DNA of 57,030 bases, taken from NCBI GenBank assembly GCA_944325415.1, contig CALUZW010000015.1:1-57030 (forward strand). The letters are read 5' to 3'. Both the position numbers and the translations under genes were made by a program. This document shows, piece by piece, positions 50,000 through 57,030 of this stretch. The notes below the pieces were generated by a model, which made no database searches, was not told the DNA's origin, and was given only the letters and a program-made list of their open reading frames with translations. Source of the DNA: an uncultured Bacteroidales bacterium (GTDB taxonomy: Bacteria; Bacteroidota; Bacteroidia; Bacteroidales; UBA11471). The first letter of the stretch is position 1. Every line of letters begins with the position of its first letter.

Positions 50000-51514
50000 T
50001 TAGGGAATGATCTGTTTAATCGTGATGCAGCGGTTGTCGGCCGTTGTGAAGGTAAGTATGCAGAGACCGGCTTGTTGTGGCAGTTCAAAGGTCTGGTCGC
50101 TTATCCGGGTCAGTGTGCAAGTGCGGCCGGCAATATCGGTGGCCGTGGCATAAGCTATCTCGTACGTCGATCTCACTTGGAGGCGTCCGTTCTCGATTTT
50201 TACTTTTATCTCGTCAGCTTCCGCTTGGGTATCGGTTATGGCTCCCGACGAGATACCCCATTGCTGGTCGAGCCATTCGACATTGCGGGTCAGCATCGAT
50301 TTCAGTTTGCCGTATTTCGATTCGGTCTGTCCCGTGTTGTATTGGGGCCAGCGCACGGCATCGGCCTTATCGGCCTCCTTGCAGAGATCAGCGAAACGGT
50401 CGAGGAATGTATATATCTCGTTGAATCTTTGGGGATAGAACGACTGCCATATTTCACGCACCTTTTTCTGGAAGTTGGGGTAGCGGGCTATCTCTTTTAT
50501 CCACACCAGGTAGTCGTAGTTGCTCTCTTCGTAGACAAAACTCTTTTTCTCCCGCCAGAAAGAGTATCCGAGGTCCCAGAGCGGGCCGAAAATCCACTTC
50601 TGGTCATCGCCCTGCTCTTTGAACAGATAGGTACTTCCGTGAAAAGCATCGGCATTGTCGATAATCTCTTGTACTATATAGTAACGGGCCAAATAGTCGA
50701 TGTCGATATACTTTTCCCACTCGGTCGAGGTGCTGTCTTCGCCGCAGATGAGAGAGTCGAGCATCGTCATTTGGTCGATGAGGTATTCCTGCTGTTGAGG
50801 AGAGACGACTTCGGGGGTCTTGTGAGTAACGCGTATCCGATAACCGCTTTTGCCGACAAATTGTATCTGGTACGGGTCGTCGTAATTGTCTATTTCGACG
50901 AGCCAGCCTCCGGTAATCTCGGTAGAGTCGGTTGCCTCGTCGGGTTGTTCGTAGATGTCTACCCGGTCGCTGTCGACGCGCACATTTTGAGTCAGCAGGT
51001 AGAATCCGATATATTCGCCGTTGAGTACCACTTCGACGGGTCTGACTTCGGGGGTCCAGGTGAGTTGTATCATGCGGCCCAACTCCATACCCACAGCTTC
51101 ATTCAAGAACTGGGTGTAGCTGCCTACTTCGGCCAGGAGTACGAAATGTTTGCTTTTGGGCATACCCATCATAGGCGTCTTGTCGCCGAGTTTCAGTTTA
51201 TAAGGCTTTTTATCGGCATTGGTCCACGAACTATTGCCCCGGCCCCGAATTTCAAGCGGAAGTTGCTCGCTTTCGCTACCGAGAGGTTCGTATCCAGCCA
51301 GTCCGAATGTTTCGAGGTAATAGGTGGCATCGACATACTCTTCTTTGGATACGATGGGAACATTGCCCGCAGTGTTGATAAACAATACGGGAATCGACTC
51401 GGTATAAGTCGCTGTGGTGCTTGTCTCTTGTGAGATTGTCGTGTCATTGGTAGTAGGGGCTGCAAAACCCGACAGACAAAGGCTTGCCATGCCTATTAAA
51501 AAGAGATTTTTCAT
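50000..51514 (-). CDS. secreted CotH-family kinase-like protein with a C-terminal tail
   Basis: A 504-residue protein with a signal peptide (to about residue 18). The CotH domain (about 80-370) shows LEIRGRGNSSW and KKPYKLKLGDK, then LLAEVGSYTQFLNEAVGMELG, VEVVLNGEYIGFYLLTQNV and DALF-like FGPLWDLGYSFW, typical of spore-coat CotH-like atypical protein kinases. A role at the cell surface, perhaps phosphorylating proteins or acting in carbohydrate handling, is unproven. The last 75 residues form a beta-rich tail (IAYATATDIAGRTCTL, LPQQAGLCILTF) resembling type IX C-terminal domains. Monocistronic, with a TATATTTG -7 box 29 bases upstream. Confidence 0.82.
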   Translation of the reverse strand: MKNLFLIGMASLCLSGFAAPTTNDTTISQETSTTATYTESIPVLFINTAGNVPIVSKEEYVDATYYLETFGLAGYEPLGSESEQLPLEIRGRGNSSWTNADKKPYKLKLGDKTPMMGMPKSKHFVLLAEVGSYTQFLNEAVGMELGRMIQLTWTPEVRPVEVVLNGEYIGFYLLTQNVRVDSDRVDIYEQPDEATDSTEITGGWLVEIDNYDDPYQIQFVGKSGYRIRVTHKTPEVVSPQQQEYLIDQMTMLDSLICGEDSTSTEWEKYIDIDYLARYYIVQEIIDNADAFHGSTYLFKEQGDDQKWIFGPLWDLGYSFWREKKSFVYEESNYDYLVWIKEIARYPNFQKKVREIWQSFYPQRFNEIYTFLDRFADLCKEADKADAVRWPQYNTGQTESKYGKLKSMLTRNVEWLDQQWGISSGAITDTQAEADEIKVKIENGRLQVRSTYEIAYATATDIAGRTCTLTRISDQTFELPQQAGLCILTFTTADNRCITIKQIIP

Positions 51515-51542
51515 GGTAATTTTTTAATATGATGAATATCTA

Positions 51543-51550
51543 CAAATATA
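51543..51550 (-). promoter_or_regulatory. -7 box of the CotH-family gene
   Basis: TATATTTG on the minus strand, a full TAnnTTTG match, 28 bases before the ATG at 51514. Confidence 0.5.
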
Positions 51551-51676
51551 TCCAAAATTATGTAAGATAGACCTCTTGTTTGTTTAAAAAGGCTTTTATT
51601 GTGTTTTGATGTGTTATTATTTATATTCTGTATAAATAAATAGGCGGAGTTATTATGTAGATTAAAAATAAATAAC

Positions 51677-51684
51677 GACTTTTG
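51677..51684 (+). promoter_or_regulatory. likely -7 box of the feoAB gene
   Basis: GACTTTTG, 7 of 8 positions of TAnnTTTG, 37 bases before the ATG at 51722. No Fur-box-like palindrome was recognised. Confidence 0.35.
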
Positions 51685-51721
51685 CGGAAACATTCCCGTT
51701 GTCAAAAACAAGATATACGAT

Positions 51722-54112
51722 ATGAGACTCTCCGAGGTTCCTACCGGACAAGAAGTGGTAATTGTGAAAGTGCTGGGATACGGTGCTTTCTGCAAGCGAA
51801 TTATCGAAATGGGGTTTGTGCGGGGCAAGAAGGTGAAGGTCTTGCTCAATGCTCCGTTGAGAGACCCTGTGAAGTATGAGATTCTGGGCTATGAGGTCTC
51901 GTTGCGGCGCAGCGAGGCAGCGCTCATCGAGGTAATGACCCTTGAAGAAGCCCGAAATGAACTTCAAACCGAGGCCGGTGAGGTCGTTGTCGACGAAGAG
52001 TTGCAGATGCAGAAAGCGGCCGACCGGTCGAGCAAGGTCATAAACATTGCGCTGGTGGGTAACCCCAATTGCGGTAAGACATCGCTTTTCAACATTGCCT
52101 CGGGAGCGCATGAGCATGTAGGCAATTACAGCGGTGTGACGGTCGATGCCAAGCAGGGACACTTCGACTACAAAGGTTATCGGTTCAACATCTGCGATCT
52201 TCCCGGTACCTATTCGCTCTCGGCCTATACGCCCGAAGAGCTTTATGTGCGGCGGCATATTATCGAGAAACAGCCCGATGTGGTGGTGAATGTGGTTGTC
52301 GCTTCAAATCTCGAACGAAACCTTTTCCTGACGACCGAACTTATCGATATGGACCTCCGTATGGTGGTGGCACTCAACATGTACGACGAGTTGGAGTCGA
52401 GTGGCGATCGGTTTGATTACGATACGCTTGGAAAAATGATAGGTGTGCCCATCGTGCCTACCATATCGCGCACGGGTTGGGGTATTCATAACCTGTTTGA
52501 CACCATCATACGGGTGTATGAACGTGAAGAGCCTGTCGTGCGGCATATCCACATCAACCACGGTTCTGTCGTGGAGAACGGTATCACGCTTGTCAAGGAC
52601 GCCTTGAAAAACGAGGCGCAGGCGGTCTATTCTCTTTCGCCCCGTTATCTGGCCATCAAATTGCTCGAACGCGACAAGGAGATCGAGCACCTCTTGTCGG
52701 CTGAGCCCCAATATGCCAAGTGGCTTGAATTGCGTGACAAGGAAGACAAGCGCATAGAAGAAACGCTCGGCGAGAGTGCCGAGGTGGCTGTTGCCAATGA
52801 GAAATACGGTTTCATCTCGGGGGCGTTGCACGAAACGCTGATACCCGGCAAGCGTAACGAGTTCAAGACGACGCGTCTCATCGATTCGCTGGTAACACAT
52901 AAAATATATGGGTTCCCAATCTTTCTCTTCCTCATGTGGGTCATGTTCGAGGCAACCTTTGTGTTGGGTGCCTATCCTATGGAGTGGATAGAGTCGGGTG
53001 TGAGTGCCCTTGGTGGCCTTATTGAACGGTTCATGGCTCCTGGCCCGCTGAAAGACCTGCTTATCGACGGGGTAATAGGCGGAGTGGGTAGTGTCATCGT
53101 CTTCTTGCCCAACATCCTCATACTTTACCTCTTCATCTCCTTTATGGAAGATTCGGGCTATATGGCGCGAGCCGCCTTTATCATGGATAAAATCATGCAC
53201 AAGGTGGGGTTGCACGGCAAGTCGTTTATTCCCCTTATTATGGGATTTGGCTGTAACGTGCCGGCCATTATGGCTACCCGCACCATCGAGAGCCGCAGCA
53301 GCCGCATCATTACCATACTCATCAATCCATTCATGTCGTGCAGTGCCCGGTTGCCGGTCTATGTGCTGATTATCGGCACGTTCTTCTCGGCCTACGCCAG
53401 TTTTGTATTTCTCGGTCTGTATCTCCTGGGCATCTTGGCAGCCATAGTGACGGCCCGCATGCTGCGCCGTTTCTATTTCAAGAAAGACGAGACACCCTTT
53501 GTTATGGAGTTGCCGCCCTATCGTGTCCCTACCATGAAGGCGACGCTGTTGCATATGTGGGGAAAAGCCGAGCAGTATCTGCGCAAGATGGGAGGGGTTA
53601 TACTCGTCGGAGCGGTGGTTATATGGTTCCTGAGTTACTATCCGCGTCCGCAGGTCGACCCGGTAACCGGTCAGACCGAGACGATTGCCGAGCAGCAGAA
53701 AAACTCTTATCTGGGACGGCTGGGCCAGTTTGTCGAGCCGATTATGGAGCCGCTTGGCTTCAACTGGAAGGTCGACATAGCTCTTCTCTCGGGTGTGGCG
53801 GCCAAGGAGATTGTCGTCAGTACGATAGGTGTGCTTTATGCCGGCGAGACCGATCTTGCCGAGGACGATGCCTCTCTGCGTGAACGCCTCACCATGCCCA
53901 GTCCCGAAACCGGAAAGCCCGACTTTACCCCGCTTGTCGCCCTGTCGTTCCTCGTCTTTGTGCTGCTCTATTTCCCCTGTCTGGCCAGCATTGCCGCTAT
54001 TGTGAAAGAGACGGGAAGCTGGTGGTGGGGTATTTTCTCCATGGTGTACAATACGGCTTTTGCCTGGGTCGTTGCATTTTTGGTGTTCAACATCGGTAAA
54101 CTGTTTATTTGA
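51722..54112 (+). CDS. feoB: FeoA-FeoB fused ferrous iron transporter
   Basis: A 796-residue fusion. Residues 1-75 are a FeoA (SH3-like) domain (MRLSEVPTGQEVVIVKV), a linker follows, then the FeoB G-domain (about 106-270) with G1 GNPNCGKTS (113-121), G3 DLPGTYSLSAY and G4 NMYD. The transmembrane core begins near 390 with two Gate domains (for instance FGCNVPAIMATRTI and LSGVAAKEIVVSTIGVLY). FeoB takes ferrous iron across the inner membrane. Separate FeoA is common elsewhere; fusion is usual in Bacteroidales. A small Cys-rich gene begins 2 bases after its stop. Confidence 0.94.
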   Translation: MRLSEVPTGQEVVIVKVLGYGAFCKRIIEMGFVRGKKVKVLLNAPLRDPVKYEILGYEVSLRRSEAALIEVMTLEEARNELQTEAGEVVVDEELQMQKAADRSSKVINIALVGNPNCGKTSLFNIASGAHEHVGNYSGVTVDAKQGHFDYKGYRFNICDLPGTYSLSAYTPEELYVRRHIIEKQPDVVVNVVVASNLERNLFLTTELIDMDLRMVVALNMYDELESSGDRFDYDTLGKMIGVPIVPTISRTGWGIHNLFDTIIRVYEREEPVVRHIHINHGSVVENGITLVKDALKNEAQAVYSLSPRYLAIKLLERDKEIEHLLSAEPQYAKWLELRDKEDKRIEETLGESAEVAVANEKYGFISGALHETLIPGKRNEFKTTRLIDSLVTHKIYGFPIFLFLMWVMFEATFVLGAYPMEWIESGVSALGGLIERFMAPGPLKDLLIDGVIGGVGSVIVFLPNILILYLFISFMEDSGYMARAAFIMDKIMHKVGLHGKSFIPLIMGFGCNVPAIMATRTIESRSSRIITILINPFMSCSARLPVYVLIIGTFFSAYASFVFLGLYLLGILAAIVTARMLRRFYFKKDETPFVMELPPYRVPTMKATLLHMWGKAEQYLRKMGGVILVGAVVIWFLSYYPRPQVDPVTGQTETIAEQQKNSYLGRLGQFVEPIMEPLGFNWKVDIALLSGVAAKEIVVSTIGVLYAGETDLAEDDASLRERLTMPSPETGKPDFTPLVALSFLVFVLLYFPCLASIAAIVKETGSWWWGIFSMVYNTAFAWVVAFLVFNIGKLFI

Positions 54113-54113
54113 T

Positions 54114-54308
54114 ATGGTACAGCAGATTATTGTTGGGTGCATAGGAGTAGCCGTCGCGGCCTATGTTGTGTATTACGTGGTGCGCATGGTCAGGGGTAAG
54201 GCGTCGTCGTGTCCTGGTGGCTGCTGCGGTTGTAGTCGGGCCACACATGGTTGCGGTGAGGCGCGAAAGAACAAAAGTTTTCAAGAAAATATCAAGAAAA
54301 AAGCGTAG
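54114..54308 (+). CDS. FeoB-associated Cys-rich membrane protein
   Basis: A 64-residue protein with one N-terminal transmembrane helix (about 3-26, IIVGCIGVAVAAYVVYYVV). A Cys-rich segment CPGGCCGCSRATHGCG follows (five Cys within 15 residues), then a basic tail. It matches the small FeoB-associated proteins that follow feoB. They may help iron transfer or sense iron, which is not proven. The ATG at 54114, 2 bases after the feoB stop, is preferred over the longer frame that overlaps feoB. Confidence 0.85.
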   Translation: MVQQIIVGCIGVAVAAYVVYYVVRMVRGKASSCPGGCCGCSRATHGCGEARKNKSFQENIKKKA

Positions 54309-54360
54309 CCCGCTTGCAGAATCGAAAAAAACATCTATCTTTGCAGCGCAATAGCAACAG

Positions 54361-54431
54361 GGTTCCTTGGCCGAGAGGTTAGGCACCGGTCTGCAAAACC
54401 GTTTACAGCAGTTCGAATCTGCTAGGAACCT
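54361..54431 (+). tRNA. tRNA-Cys (GCA)
   Basis: A cloverleaf with acceptor arm GGTTCCT (54361-54367) pairing with AGGAACC (54424-54430) and discriminator T54431. It has a D-arm GCCGAGAGGTTAGGC, an anticodon loop CTGCAAA with anticodon GCA, and a T-arm GCAGTTCGAATCTGC. CCA is not encoded. It stands alone between the feo genes and a hairpin terminator. Confidence 0.95.
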
Positions 54432-54440
54432 CAAAATCCG

Positions 54441-54472
54441 AAAGGGCGCTCATCAAACGATGAGCGCCCTTT
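54441..54472. terminator. terminator after tRNA-Cys
   Basis: A perfect 14-bp stem (54441-54454 with 54459-54472), loop AAAC, followed by TTTCTTG. It also lies downstream of the convergent Bcr/CflA-type gene. Confidence 0.8.
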
Positions 54473-54600
54473 CTTGTGTATGCGGGAGACGGTTTTTAGA
54501 ACTTTTTGTGAGAGCCACTCCGAGTCCACATTCTTGTATGTAAAGCTCTTGCGCCAGGCTGAATCCCGGGTAGTAGTGGCGAACGTTGTTTTTGTAACTT

Positions 54601-55770
54601 CTATTTCTGTGTAGCAACGCGGCTGAAAATGTACATGACAATGCAGCAGAGAGCAATGATGAGGCCGGTCGAGACAAGGATATTTCCCATGCCGGTGAGC
54701 GGCGATACGATGCCGCCGAAGAGAAACTGGGTAAATCCCAACAGGGCCGATGCGTTGCCGGCACTCTTGCGTTCGAGGTCGAGAGCGAGAGCCGTTGAGG
54801 TGGGCATCACCATTCCGAAGAAGAACATCATCAGGAAGAGCAACCCTTCGACGACGGCAAAAGGCAGGTCGGCCATGAGTGCTGCTGCCGTGGCGAGTCC
54901 GAGCAGGAAGAATATTGTGGAGCCGATGCGCAGGGCTGTTATGGCGTTGGCAAAGCGGGGGGTGAGCAGGCTCGAACCTACCATGATGGCAAAGGCATTT
55001 ACCCCGAAGCAGATACTGTACAGCAGCGGTGAGATTTGGTAATGCTCCTGGAAGATAAAGGGTGAGGCGGCAATGTAGCTGAACAAAACACCCATGGCAA
55101 AGGTTTGTATGAGCAGGTAATGGCTGAATTGACGGTTGCGCAGCACGGGAATGAGTTGCGAGAAGGTCGACAGCACACCTCCTTTGAAGCGGTTTTCCTG
55201 CGGGAGGGTCTCTTTCTGGGCAAAGCCGATGAGGGTGAGTATGATGCCGATAACAAGGAGTATGACGAAGATGCCTCGCCAGTCGGTCCATTCGAGCATG
55301 ATGCCTCCCAGGACCGGCGCGCCTACCGGTGCTACTCCGTTGATGGCCGCCATGAGTGAGAAGGTGCGTGCCAGAGCGTTGCCGGAATAGAGGTCGGTAA
55401 CGATGGAGCGGGAGATAACCAGTCCGCCGGCTCCGGCAAAACCCTGGATAAGACGGCACACGATAAAGGTGTGTATGTCGTCGGCATAGAGGCAGGCAAT
55501 GGTAGAGACAACAAAGAGTACGAGCGAGAGGAGCAGCGGGGTGCGCCGTCCGAACTTGTCGCTGAGCGGACCGATAATCATCTGTCCCACAGCCAGTCCC
55601 AGCATACTGAAAGTGAGGGTAAGTTGCACCAGCGAGGTGGTTGTGTCGAAATCGTTGACGAGTTGGGGTAGAGCCGGCAGGTAGAAATCGGTTACAAAGG
55701 GGCCGAAGGCCGACAGCATACCCATGAAAAGTAGAATAAACAGGCGGGAGTTGCGTTGTATTTGCGACAT
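54601..55770 (-). CDS. Bcr/CflA-type MFS drug exporter
   Basis: A 389-residue MFS protein with 12 predicted helices. The loop 2-3 motif is GPLSDKFGRRTPLLLS (family A motif), RLIQGFAGAGGLVISRSIVTDL is the Bcr/CflA signature on helix 4, and NGVAPVGAPVLGG is the antiporter motif C. It should pump drugs or small metabolites out by proton exchange. It is transcribed divergently from the patatin-like gene and stands alone. The start at 55770 (MSQIQRNSRLF) is the first ATG of the fold. Confidence 0.9.
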   Translation of the reverse strand: MSQIQRNSRLFILLFMGMLSAFGPFVTDFYLPALPQLVNDFDTTTSLVQLTLTFSMLGLAVGQMIIGPLSDKFGRRTPLLLSLVLFVVSTIACLYADDIHTFIVCRLIQGFAGAGGLVISRSIVTDLYSGNALARTFSLMAAINGVAPVGAPVLGGIMLEWTDWRGIFVILLVIGIILTLIGFAQKETLPQENRFKGGVLSTFSQLIPVLRNRQFSHYLLIQTFAMGVLFSYIAASPFIFQEHYQISPLLYSICFGVNAFAIMVGSSLLTPRFANAITALRIGSTIFFLLGLATAAALMADLPFAVVEGLLFLMMFFFGMVMPTSTALALDLERKSAGNASALLGFTQFLFGGIVSPLTGMGNILVSTGLIIALCCIVMYIFSRVATQK

Positions 55771-55793
55771 AGGGTTTGATTAAAATCGGGTGC

Positions 55794-55801
55794 AAAATTC
55801 C
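55794..55801 (-). promoter_or_regulatory. possible -7 box of the Bcr/CflA gene
   Basis: GAATTTTG on the minus strand, 7 of 8 positions, 23 bases before the ATG. Confidence 0.25.
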
Positions 55802-55898
55802 CAAAAATGTTTCAAAAGCATTTGTTAACAGAAAAAAAAACGGGTTAATCATTCCAAATGTCGTTCCTGCTCTTTTCGGTGGCCCAACGAGAAAGTGT

Positions 55899-55906
55899 AC
55901 TTTTAT
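55899..55906 (+). promoter_or_regulatory. possible -7 box of the patatin-like gene
   Basis: TACTTTTA, 7 of 8 positions of TAnnTTTG, 12 bases before the ATG at 55919. Confidence 0.35.
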
Positions 55907-55918
55907 CCTTATAAATAA

Positions 55919-56824
55919 ATGGAATTTGCAATGAAGAGAAGAAAACCGAAGATTGCGCTGGTGCTGGGTAGTGGCGGCGCGCGTGGATTGGCCCATATCG
56001 GTGTTATTGAGGAACTGCTGTCGCGTGGATACGACATAACGTCGGTGGCAGGTACCTCCATGGGAGCATTGGTGGGCGGTATCTATGCGGCCGGCAAGTT
56101 GCCCGACTTCAAGAAGTGGGTGCTGGGTATCGACAAGTTCAGGATGTTTCAGCTGCTCGATTTTTCGTTCCGCCTCGACGGTATGGTCAAGGGGCAGCGT
56201 ATTATCTCCACGCTTAAAGAGATGGTGCCCGATCTCTCTATCGAAGCGCTGCCTATTCCTTTTGCGGCTATATCGACCGACATGGCTGCCGAGCGCGAAG
56301 TGGTTTTCGATAGCGGAAGCCTTTTTGATGCTATTCGTGCCTCGATTTCGTTGCCGGCTTTTTTCCGACCGGTACATAAGTCGGACATGGTGCTGATGGA
56401 CGGCGGTATACTCAATCCTCTGCCCATAAACCGGGTGAGCCGGCGGCGGGGCGACAAGGTTTTTGCCGTCGATGTGAATGTGCCCGACGACGAGAAGCCT
56501 CTGCCCGTCAGACGCAAGGTGCAGGCCGAGGACGATGACGACTCGACCTTTGTTGAGTGGTTGAAACGCACTTTCAGTTCCGATAGCTCCGACGACGAGA
56601 AGGCCGACTCTTCTCTGTATTCGCCTTATGGGGGCAGCCTGTTACAGGCTTCCGACATGATGATTGAGCGTATTTCTCGCCTCACGGTCGAACTTTACAA
56701 GCCCCGTTTACTCATCGAGGTGCCGGCAGCGGCATATGGTATTCTGGAATTTTATCGGGCACCCGAAATTATGGAGCTTGGACGTGCCGCCGCAGCACAG
56801 GCTCTCGACCGATACGAGGAATAG
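55919..56824 (+). CDS. patatin-like phospholipase, RssA family
   Basis: A 301-residue protein with the patatin fold. The oxyanion loop is GSGGARGLAH (17-26), the nucleophile is Ser47 in GTSMG, and the catalytic Asp161 lies in DGG. It resembles RssA/YchK-type serine acyl hydrolases. An acidic, Ser/Asp-rich segment (about 197-222) interrupts the C-terminal part. There is no signal peptide, so it acts in the cytoplasm or at the inner membrane. Two ATGs are possible, 55919 and 55931 (MKRRKP). The first is chosen, giving a leader of only about 6 bases from the -7 box. Confidence 0.88.
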   Translation: MEFAMKRRKPKIALVLGSGGARGLAHIGVIEELLSRGYDITSVAGTSMGALVGGIYAAGKLPDFKKWVLGIDKFRMFQLLDFSFRLDGMVKGQRIISTLKEMVPDLSIEALPIPFAAISTDMAAEREVVFDSGSLFDAIRASISLPAFFRPVHKSDMVLMDGGILNPLPINRVSRRRGDKVFAVDVNVPDDEKPLPVRRKVQAEDDDDSTFVEWLKRTFSSDSSDDEKADSSLYSPYGGSLLQASDMMIERISRLTVELYKPRLLIEVPAAAYGILEFYRAPEIMELGRAAAAQALDRYEE

Positions 56825-56990
56825 TTTTTTACTCACCGGCGTTTTTAAGCCCTTTTGCTACTCACACAGTTTCTTAAAGGATAACCGTGTGAACTCTAAT
56901 CTCTTTTAGCTGTTGCAGAAGGGGGGGAAGTCTATATTTTCAAGTTAAAAATCTAAAATAAACACCTAACGGAATAGCAAATTTGAGTAA

Positions 56991-57027
56991 AGCGTAGCGA
57001 ACAGACTGAAAAAGCGTTCGTTACGCT
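56991..57027. repeat. inverted repeat at the right edge
   Basis: Two 12-base arms (56991-57002 and 57016-57027) match inversely at 11 positions around a 13-base centre. It could be a terminator for a gene beyond the edge, or an element end. The window stops too soon to tell. Confidence 0.4.
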
Positions 57028-57030
57028 ATA

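Noticed and set aside
52304..54142. 612-codon minus-strand frame opposite feoB
   Set aside because: Antisense of a clear FeoB; rich in His, Arg and Gln, with no domain.
54431..56377. 648-codon minus-strand frame spanning tRNA-Cys edge, the MFS gene and the patatin gene
   Set aside because: His/Arg/Pro-rich translation with no domain. It overlaps two solid genes and a terminator.

Overview
The window looks like chromosomal DNA of a gut-type Bacteroidales (phylum Bacteroidota). The evidence is the many -7 boxes matching TAnnTTTG, two of them with a TTTG -33 box 19 bases upstream. Protein types also fit: GH105, GH28, PL1 and PL11 pectin enzymes, a BtuB/BtuG-type cobalamin locus, a FeoA-FeoB fusion, MenA and LytS/LytTR signalling. 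A Barnesiella- or Coprobacter-like genus is a guess. I see no phage, insertion sequence, CRISPR array or rRNA operon.

Layout, left to right. 1-10 kb: the 5' end of a KDG kinase gene, an MlaFE-type lipid ABC pair, a secreted alpha/beta hydrolase, lptB, a CPBP protease with menA, ribE with a nitroreductase, purM, and a GH105 enzyme. 10.5-14 kb: an acidic Bacteroidales protein, rsmI, a coiled-coil lipoprotein and a YjjG-like phosphatase. 14-20.4 kb: a tight six-gene operon for a TolC/MacA/MacB-type tripartite exporter that ends in a LytS/LytTR two-component pair. 20.6-28 kb: an AspT-family transporter with a structured leader, a short HPPK-like protein, a cobalamin-riboswitch operon (BtuB plus BtuG-like propeller), a CDF metal exporter and thioredoxin. 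28-39.3 kb: dnaE, a hexuronate operon (SDR, uxuA, acetyltransferase), a phosphoglycolate phosphatase-like gene, an odd pair (ACP-like protein without its serine; GT2-like protein without its DxD), a C1 aminopeptidase and rfbC. 39.3-51.5 kb: a short dxs-like gene, a PL11 rhamnogalacturonan lyase, trpB2 behind a complete-looking tryptophan attenuator, an operon GH28-Sel1-PL1, and a CotH-family protein. 51.7-57 kb: feoAB with a small Cys-rich partner, tRNA-Cys, a Bcr/CflA exporter and a patatin-like protein.

How the genes fit together. Pectin breakdown is a recurring theme, although the genes are scattered and lack a SusC/SusD pair. PL1, PL11 and GH28 cut the polymer, GH105 removes unsaturated uronic residues, UxuA makes KDG from mannonate, and the kinase at the left edge phosphorylates KDG. 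Nutrient control is visible in RNA: a B12 riboswitch, and a trp leader peptide with two Trp codons, a terminator and competing stems ahead of trpB2. The trp attenuator is the most striking signal in the window. In several genes (menA, tolC, gph) the promoter position shows that the longest reading frame starts too early, and the entries give the corrected start.
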